Source: Plantago ovata
Lineage: Eukaryota > Streptophyta > Magnoliopsida > Lamiales > Plantaginaceae
Direction of reading: 5' to 3'
Length of the DNA stretch: 64,000 bases
Assembly (NCBI GenBank): GCA_028274465.1
Contig: CM051457.1
Span: 74,746,496 to 74,810,495, forward strand
The translations under genes and the position numbers were made by a program. The notes beneath the pieces are model-generated. The model worked only from the letters and a program-made list of their open reading frames with translations, did no database searches and was not told where the DNA came from. Shown piece after piece: positions 56,590 to 64,000 of the stretch; position 1 is the stretch's first letter; every line of letters starts with the position of its first letter.

Positions 56590-57889
56590 TGATGACAGTG
56601 TTTTTTACACTATCATTCGAGTCTTTTTTTTCACCAATTTAGCTATCCTCTTGCATGCATTTTAGTGCCTTTTGTTAGAATAGTCTCACGTTTCCATTTC
56701 TTTTGTTCTTTTTCAGGTTTTAGGTGGAAATCGCATTTTTGGATGTAATTCATGGCGAAACAATGATGTTTTGGTGCAACGAGATCACCCGTGGCGTGTC
56801 AAGGAGTACCGAGACGAGTTTCAAGGCCAAGAGATCAAGTTCGGAGCTCAAAACCGTGCAAGCGGCCGAATTCGAGGATCCAAAGGAGGAATTCCGCATG
56901 GGCCGCGTTCTGCCCGTGCGGGGCGCACCGCCGCGTGGCGGGCACATCGCCCCGTACGCGGCGGTGTGCCGCGGAGCTTCCGACAGCTCTATATATATAT
57001 CCCAAAATCTGCGAATTTTCATATCTCTTTTCATATTTTTCCAGACAGAAACCCTAGAGCTTGTTCTGGGGATATTTTCTCTTAGAATCTTTGTAACCTA
57101 GCGATTTTGGAGCTAGAGGAGAGATTTGGACACCGTTTAATCTCACCTTGCTAGATCTTTGTGAGTTTTAGCCATTCGCCGGAGATTGACAACCTTTGGT
57201 AGTAACCTTGTATCTCACAATTTTGCTATTTATCTTTCAATTAAACATGCTTTCTTTCATTATTGCTTCGATTATGATTGTTTGTCGTTTTATTGATATG
57301 AGTAGCTAAGCATCTAGTTGGTAATAGTATGTGAATTTGTAGCTAGGATTTGTATTATGCATGATTGAGTTTCTGAGTCTTTTACTTGTTTAATTATCTT
57401 AATTCGATTCTTTGATCCGACTAAGCCATATATCTTCGTAGAAAGGTGTTAGAAACACTAGGACAATTCAAGATCATCGATTCAATTATATATAATTTGC
57501 ATGTACTGCTTGAACTAAGATTGACAACCTTAGCCAAGTATTAGTATAGATAGGAAGCTTCAAAATACACGTCTGCAAACCTGTCTTTGGTGTTTGTAAA
57601 TCGAAATACTTTTAAGGCAGTACGAGTTGCGCTTTCATGCATAATTAGAACTTGATGCTTAGAACGAGCATACTATCACCAGCTTTCTCCATATATTGTT
57701 AAGTTAAGTTAGAGATTAATTTGTTTTCTGAAATTATATATAGTTATTTAGTTAAAGCTAGTTTAGTCCCTAGAGATCGACACTCGAGGTCATCTTACCT
57801 CTGCACTACGTGTTTTGTGTAGTTGTAAGTTGCCCTTTGGCTTAAAACAAATTTATTTGATTGTTCGAGTCTGACAATCTCGTTCATCA
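56590..57889 (+). repeat. 3' LTR of E
   Basis: 1,300 bp, TGATGACAG...GTTCATCA. GC-rich region at about 56,915-56,985, then TATATATATA at about 56,989. TSD GTCAC follows at 57,890-57,894, after which Sirevirus D text resumes. Confidence 0.93.
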
Positions 57890-58087
57890 GTCACAAATTG
57901 ATTTTACCTTGATTCACGGGATTTGATCCTTTTTACTCCAACGCTAATTGCTTGCTGAAGTAAATGAGAATCTTATCAGCGATTTTAATCAATTTGACTT
58001 TGGCACTTACCTTTTTAGGTAATAAGCCTTGTATTTGCTGAAAATTCCCCCTTAATCAAATATCTCATATTTCTTTGAGTTAAAAGA

Positions 58088-58340
58088 TATTTCTGAGTTC
58101 CCGTCTCAGCAAATTCTTTTTATATTGAGATATCCATAGGTAAAGTCCGAGAAGTATTCTTTCTCTTTGCTGAGTTCCCGTCTCAGGTTTTTCTTTTGAT
58201 ACTTGAATACCTGTTTCAGTATCTTTGATTGTCTGAATCCCAGTTTCAACAATTTAAAGTTTTTCCTTTACTGAGTACCCGTCTCAGCAAGTGATCATGT
58301 TTCCTAACGAATACCTGGTTTGAAGGAATTACTTTTTAGA
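58088..58340 (-). repeat. Hairpin array of D
   Basis: Six hairpins corresponding to those at 1666-1910. Compared with A, the stem pair next to the loop changes together in the first two (T/A or A/T in A, G/C in D) while the loop TTCCCGT stays. The fourth has a degenerate loop (TCCCAGT). The iPPT-like GGGGGAA lies at about 58,043-58,055; 57,895-58,087 is otherwise spacer. Confidence 0.83.
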
Positions 58341-58414
58341 AGAAATCAGTGGAAGGGACTTTATACATGTAAGCATACTTTGGCTTGTTGAATGCCTGCC
58401 AAATATATTTCTTA

Positions 58415-61400
58415 CTATTGAGGTAGTTCAATCAATCCAAGGTTATACCTAAGCATTGCGAACCTCTGGTAGGGGCTTGGTAAAGATGTCAGCAATTGAT
58501 CATCAGTACCTACTTTCACAACCTCAATGTCTCCTTTTTCCACATGATCTCTAATGAAATGATGTCTAATATCAATGTGCTTTGTCCTTGAGTGGAACTT
58601 AGGATTTTGCGTGATAGCAATAGCACTTGTATTATCACAAAAGATTGATGTTTTCTTTGCAGAAATACCATAATCTCTTAATTGCTGCTGAATCCATAGG
58701 ATTTGAGCTGTGCAACAACTAGCCGCAATGTACACAGATTCAGTAGATGAATTGGCAACACAGGTTTGCTTCTTGCTGAACCATGATATTAATCTAGTAC
58801 CTAGAAACTGACAAGTCCAGAAGTACTTTTTCTATCAAGAGTTGATCCTCCATGATCAGCATCAGAATAACCAACCAATTCCAATCCAGAATATTTAGGA
58901 TACCGTAATCCAACATTGATTGTACTTTTAACATATTTCAATATCTTAAGTACCTTTTTGTAGTGTGATTCTCTTGGATCATATTGGAATCTTGCACACA
59001 CACAAACAGCATACAGAATGTTAGGTCTACTTGCTATTAAATACAACAAAGAACCAATGAGCTGCCTATACTTGTGTTCATCAACACTCTTATCTTCTTT
59101 AGTATAGCCCAATTTGGTACCAACGCTCATAGAGATCTTTTCAGGTTTTTCTTCCTCTTTGATCCTGAACTTTATGAGCATTTCCTTTGCATACTTTGCT
59201 TGATTTATGAATATTCCATCTTTGAGTTGCTTGACTTGCAATCCTAGGAAATAATTCAATTTACCCATCATACTCATTTCAAACTTGTTTGTCATGAGTT
59301 TGGCAAAATCATCACAAAGTTGCTTGTCCTTAGATCCAAATATTATGTTATCCACATAAATCTGGACTAAGAGTATTTTACCATCATGGTTCATGGTAAA
59401 TAAAGTTTTGTCAACTTCACCTTTCTTGAAACCATTGTTGGGCAAGAACTTAGCTAAGGCATCATACCAAGCTCTTGGTGCTTGCTTTAGACCATATACA
59501 ACTTTCTGAAGCTTGTATACCATCTTGGTTTCTGAGGGAAGTTCAAAGCCAGGGGGTTGTTCCAAGTAGACTTCTTCAGCAAGTTCACCATTTAGGAATG
59601 CACTTTTAACATCCATTTGATAAACAATGAAGTCATTGTGAGAAGCAAAGGCTAAGAAAAGCCTAATTGCATCCAATCTTGCAACTGGAGCATAAGACTC
59701 ATCATAGTCCAATTCTTCAGTCTGACACTAACCTTGAGCAACTAAACGTTGTTTGTTCCTTGTTACTTCTCCAGACTCACTCAACTTGTTTCTGAACACC
59801 CACTTTGTACCAATTGCTTTCTTTTCTTCAGTAAGGGGTACAAGTTTCCAGACTTTGTTGCTTTCAAATTGATCCAGTTCTTTTTGCATTGCCTTGATCC
59901 ATTGAGAATGCTTTAAAGCTTCTTCTATGGTCTTGGGTTCAATTTCTAAAACAAAGCAAGAGAACAAAGCTTCTACTTCTATGACATTTGCTTCTTCAGC
60001 AAGTTCTTGACTAGTAGATACTTTGGATCTAGTCACTTGGCGTTTGTCAATATCACCAATCATATCCGTAGAGGGATGATCTCTAATCCATTTATTAATA
60101 GGTTTTCAGCTCTTTGGATCTGGATAAGTTTGCTCTTCAGCATGTGACTCATCAGTATGTACTTGCTCAGTACTAATGGTTTTTGTTGTGTCTCTGCTGA
60201 GATTGGTTCATCAGCAACTGCTTGTTCATCATTGCTGGTTTGAGGTAACTCGTCAGCAGGCACAGGAAGTTGTATAGTTTCAGCAACATCTGGAGCAATT
60301 GGGTCTTTTGCTGGAAATTCTTTCTCATGAACTATTTTTATCTTGTCATGAATCGGGGGAGGGGAGTCATTGTCAGAATCATCATTTAGATTAATTGATT
60401 TGATATTTCTAGCATCAGATTCAGTTCTTTGCTCGTGTATGAGTAACTTTTTCATACAATCTGATATTTCTTGTTCAGCAGGAACTCCTTGTGACTTTTC
60501 ATAGAATACAACATGCACTGATTCTTCGATCTTTTGTGCCTTTTTGTTGTAAACTCTATAAGATTTACAATGCAAGGAGTAACCAAGATATATCGCTTCG
60601 TCTGCCTTTGGTTGAAATGTTCTTAAGTATTCTCTACCATTGTTAAGAACAAAGCATTTGCAACCAAATAGTCTTAGATGGGTGATGTTAGGAGGTCTTC
60701 CATTTTAATAACTCATATGGAGTTCTGTTGTAATCCTTAGTTATCAAACATCTATTTTGAGTATAGCAGACGGTATTAATCGCATCAACCCAATAAGCTT
60801 CACTTATATCACTGTCAGCAAGCATTGTTCGGGCTGCTTCCTTAAGGGTACGATTCTTCCTTTCAGCAACACCATTTGTTGTGGTGTCCTTACTGAGGAT
60901 AACTGATGTTGTATGCCTTTGGTAGTGCAATACTCAGTTATGTACTGGTTTACAAACTCAGTACCATGGTCTGTTCTAATGACTTTTACCTTGTCATTTT
61001 TCATGACTTCAAGCTTGTCCAACAAGTTAGGTATTTCAGTCCTTGTTTCAGACTTGTGTTTGATAAATACTACCCAAGTGAATCTTGAATAGTCATCTAC
61101 CACCACCAGACCATACTTCTTACCAGCATAGCTTGTTGAGGAATATTCAAACAAGTCCATGTGCAAGAGTTGTAAAGGTTTTGTAGTTGACGGTACTGCC
61201 TTCTTCTTAAAAGAAGATTTGGTTTGCTTTCCTTGCTGACATGCATTGCAAATACCATCCTTCTTTAAAGTAACCTTAGATAATCCAACTACAAGTGCCT
61301 TTTTAGACAGCTTATTCAACGTCTTGAAGTTTGGGTGACTTGTTCGTTTATGCCATAACCATGCTTTTTCAGCAAGGCAATCATGATCTGAGACAAGACA

Positions 61401-61802
61401 TTTTTCAACGATTGTTGAAGACCAATCTACAGTATACAAACCTCCTGATCTTCTAGCAACCATAATAACCTTCTTTGTCTCAAAGTCTATAAGTTTACAT
61501 TCATCACTTTTGATTTTGATGAAGTATCCTTTATCAGCGAATTGACCCATGCTGAAAAGGTTAAACTTAAGATTTTTGACATAAAGAACTCCCGAAATGG
61601 TAATGCATCCTAACTTCACGTCACCATAACCTTTAGTAGAACCAAAGCCTCCACCAGCAAACCTTATTGTTGGACCTTTAGACCACCGTGTATAGTTTAT
61701 AAGATTTTTCTTGTTGCCCGTCATGTACTTTCCACAACCACTGTCAAAGTGCCAAATTGCATTGTTTGTCTCCGTGGCTGAAGTCTGCACAATCAAGAGC
61801 AA
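58415..61802 (-). pseudogene. pol: Copia pol of D (PR-IN-RT-RH) with mutated RT active site
   Basis: Minus strand. Protease DSGCGK near 61,740. Integrase HHCC from about 61,345 (HKRTSH) to 61,240 (CNACQQG), with Asp near 61,155 (MDLF) and near 60,965 (RTDHG). The frame shifts at about 60,890 and 60,705. RT spans about 60,063-58,900, with [12 protein letters not shown] near 59,620, a TAG stop near 59,730, and the catalytic box reading YVDN at 59,346-59,357 in place of YVDD. RNase H shifts frame near 58,815 and ends at 58,415 (LIELPQ). The Asp-to-Asn change removes a metal-binding residue, so this RT would be dead even without the frameshifts. Confidence 0.88.
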
Positions 61803-61807
61803 ACAAG

Positions 61808-62560
61808 TTAATGATCCAATATTGGATGTCCATTAACATGTTCAAGAAAGCGTCCAGTGGAAACCCAAGTCTTGAGTTTTTCAACTTTGACTTGTTTTCT
61901 ACTTGCTGAGGAACTAGAAGGTTTTGAGCCGAAATACTTTTGTTTATTGCTAATCAAATCCACTTTCTGATGTGGTGTCTTGCTCGGTTGACCTTTTTGC
62001 TTAACATACTTTTCAATAAGTTCTTTTCTGGCAAGGTTCCTTCTAGTCCTAGCGTTTTGAGTTTTGTCAGAACTCTTAGGCTTGGTCTCATTCATCTCTT
62101 TGAAGTATCTTTGCTGACTTTGCTTATACTCATGAAAAAGTTGACTTTGCTTGGTTTTGAAACCAAGTCCACTTTTTGGAGAATGTTGAGCTTTTGTCTC
62201 AGCAACCTTACTTGATTCAGGTTTGTCAGCAAAGGTCTTCTGATTACTTTTAGTAATCTTGCCTTTTGACTTAACAAATTGCTTTTCAGCAACTTGTTTG
62301 GCGGAACGCTTTACAACATCCTTTTTCTTAATAGTTTGCTTTTCAGCAACCTGTTTTCCTTTTAAAGTCTTGTTACTTTGAGTAGCAACAGTGGGATTTA
62401 CGGTCATAGGTACTTGATTGCATATTTCAGCAACCTTAGATTGACCAATCTGATAGAGTTCTGGTTGACCACTATCAGTTGCACGTACAAACGTAATTGG
62501 TGATTTGTCTTTACTCAAGATTATTACATCAGCATAAGATTTGAAATTGATTTAAGATTT
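61808..62560 (-). pseudogene. gag: Sirevirus gag C-terminal tail of D, truncated
   Basis: The frame from 62,518 to the TAA at 61,808 covers the basic Lys/Gln tail (KQVAEKQFVKSKGKITKSNQ, then GRFLEHVNGHPILDH). Upstream, about 62,520-62,555 holds a rearranged scrap of the coiled-coil region with an internal deletion relative to A (9,270-9,400). The rest of gag is absent. Confidence 0.82.
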
Positions 62561-62570
62561 GGTAATTGGT

Positions 62571-63161
62571 AAAGCCCGTTGTTGCTACTCAAAGTAACAA
62601 GACTTTAAACGGAAAACAGGTTGCTGAAAAGCAAACTGTTAAGAAAAAGGATGTTGTAAAGCATTCCGCCAAACAAGTCGCTGAAAAGCAATTTGTTAAG
62701 TCAAAAGGCAAGATTACTAGAAGTAATCAGAAGACCTTTGCTGACAAACCTGATCAAGTAAGGTTGCTGAGACAAAAGCTCAGCATTCTCCGAAAAGTGG
62801 ACTTGGTTTCAAAACCAAGCAAAGTCAACTTTTTCATGAGTATAAGCAAAGTCAACAAATATACTTCAAAGAGATGAACAAAACCAAGCCTAAGAGTTCT
62901 GACAAAACTCAAAACACTCGGACTAGAAGGAACCTTGCCAGAAAAGAACTTACTGAAAAGTATGTTCAACAAAGAGGTCAACCAAGCAAGACACCACATC
63001 AGAAAGTGGACTTGATTAGCAATGATCAAAAGTCTTACGGTTCAAAACCTTCTAGTTTCTCAGTAAGTAGAAAACAAGTCAAAGTTGAAAAACTCAAGAC
63101 TTGGGTTTCCACTGGACGCTTTCTTGAACATGTTAATGGACATCCAATATTGGATAATTAA
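62571..63161 (+). pseudogene. gag: Sirevirus gag C-terminal tail of F
   Basis: Basic tail with KQVAEKQFVKSKGKITRSNQ. A small deletion near 62,752 shifts the frame, and a second frame (62,874-63,161) continues NLARKELTEKYVQQ to GHPILDN and a TAA stop. No start codon or N-terminal domains are present. Confidence 0.8.
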
Positions 63162-63163
63162 CT

Positions 63164-64000
63164 TGTTTGCTCTTGATTGTGCAGACTTCAGCCACGGAGA
63201 CAAACAATGCAATTTGGCACTTTGACAGTGGTTGTGGAAAGCACATGAAGGGCAACAAGAAAAACCTTATAAACTATAGACGGTGGTCTAAAGGTCCAAC
63301 AATAAGGTTTGCTGGTGGAGGCTTTGGTTCTACTAAAGGTTATGGTGACGTGAAGTTAGGATGCATTACCATTTCGGGAGTTCTTTATGTCAAAACTCTT
63401 AAGTTTAACCTTTTTAGCATGAGTCAATTCGGTGACAAAGGTTACTTCATCAAAATCAAAAGTGATGAATGTAAACTTATAGACTTTGAGACAAAGAAGG
63501 TTATTATGGTTGCTAGAAGATCAGGAGGTTTGAATACTGTAGATTGGTCTTCAGCAATCGTTGAAAAATGCCTTGTCTCAGATCATGATTGCCTTGCTGA
63601 AAAAGCATGGTTATGGCATAAACGAACAAGTCACCTAAACTTCAAGACGCTGAATAAGCTGTCTAAAAAGGCACTTGTAGTTGGATTACCTAAGGTTACT
63701 TTCAAGAAGGATGGTGTTTGCAATGCATGTCAGCAAGGAAAGCAAACCAAATCTTCTTTCAAGAACAAGGCAGTACCATCAACTACAAAACCTTTACAAC
63801 TCTTGCACATGGACTTGTTTGAATCTTCTTCAACAAGCTATGCTGGTAAGAAGTATGGTCTGGTGGTGGTAGATGACTTTTCAAGATTAACTTGGGTAGT
63901 ATTTATCAAACACAAGTCTGAAACAAGGACTGAAATACCTAACTTGCTGAACAAGCTTGAAGTCATGAAAAATGACAAGGTAAAAGTCATTAGAACAGAC
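63164..64000 (+). CDS. pol: Copia pol of F, N-terminal part (protease-integrase)
   Basis: The frame appears open from just after the gag stop to the window end. Protease motif [10 protein letters not shown] near 63,222 (A has HMTG). Integrase zinc-binding block WLWHKRTSH (about 63,606-63,632) to CNACQQGK (63,719-63,742), and catalytic-core blocks HMDLF near 63,808 and VVVDDFSR near 63,862, with the second catalytic region (IRTD) at the very end. The frame is shifted by -1 relative to gag with no ATG, as in A and D. Confidence 0.82.

Larger units (their letters stand above)
30595..57889 (+). mobile_element. Complete Athila-type gypsy element E (gag-protease + env-like, no RT/IN)
   Basis: Two LTRs with TGATGA/TCATCA ends, TSD GTCAC at 30,590-30,594 and 57,890-57,894, tRNA-Asp primer site and PPT. 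Without the nested H and I (32,348-50,785, plus the repeated GTACT) it is about 8.9 kb. It codes for gag, protease and an env-like ORF; no RT, RNase H or integrase motif is present. Confidence 0.95.
57890..62560 (-). mobile_element. Sirevirus D, continuation (hairpin array, pol, end of gag)
   Basis: Continues D after E. Ends at about 62,560 in mid-gag at a junction with oppositely oriented F. The 5' LTR and most of gag of D are missing, as is the 5' half of its host C. Confidence 0.9.
62561..64000 (+). mobile_element. Sirevirus F, partial (gag tail and pol start)
   Basis: Plus-strand Sirevirus text starting abruptly at about 62,571 in gag and running to the window end. It forms a head-to-head inverted repeat with D but differs from it at many sites, so it is a separate copy. 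Confidence 0.88.

Overview
The window is plant nuclear DNA made almost wholly of nested LTR retrotransposons. I see no host gene, tRNA, rRNA or CRISPR locus. The evidence is Ty1/copia elements of the Sirevirus and Angela/BARE-like types primed by initiator tRNA-Met (binding site TGGTATCAGAGC), Ty3/gypsy elements of Athila type primed by tRNA-Asp (binding site starting TGGCGCCGTT), 5-bp target-site duplications (TSDs), and AT-rich DNA with decayed reading frames. A flowering plant is certain; the species cannot be read from the sequence.

Layout. Element names used throughout: X, A, B, D and F are Sirevirus-type copia; G1, C, E and H are Athila-type gypsy; I is Angela-type copia. Bases 1-12,768 hold A on the minus strand (env-like ORF, hairpin array, pol, gag, 5' LTR), with a 100-N gap at 4,806-4,905. 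The ~3 kb on each side of that gap are the same sequence twice, so it is almost surely an assembly artefact. Bases 12,769-15,462 are the 3' part of G1, in which A sits. Bases 15,463-15,552 are a 90-bp relic of X. B (plus) starts at 15,553 and is cut in gag at 19,021 by C (minus, 19,022-23,875). C is cut in gag by D (minus, 23,876-30,594 and 57,890-62,560). D is split by E (plus, 30,595-57,889, TSD GTCAC). E is split in gag by H (minus, 32,348-50,785, TSD GTACT). H is split by I (minus, 34,990-45,149, TSD CTATA). This gives a seven-level nest X>B>C>D>E>H>I, the last three levels proven by matching TSDs. At about 62,560 D ends abruptly and an oppositely oriented Sirevirus, F, runs to the window end.

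Points of interest. (1) The Sireviruses carry, between pol and the env-like gene, an array of about eight hairpins with a constant 7-nt loop TNCCYGT and stems that co-vary within and between copies. (2) The Sirevirus env-like gene has its own conserved TATA box and, in D, three 72-75-nt GT-AG phase-0 introns. (3) C, E and H keep gag and protease but pass directly to the post-pol region without reverse transcriptase, RNase H or integrase, so they look like a non-autonomous Athila lineage; E and H share a 543/544-nt intron before an env-like ORF. (4) I has LTRs differing at four sites in 1,907 bp although its pol is wrecked, suggesting movement in trans; its leader carries a perfect 32-bp palindrome and four co-varying hairpin repeats.

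The scattered single-base frameshifts in A probably include sequencing errors, so calls of broken genes there are cautious.
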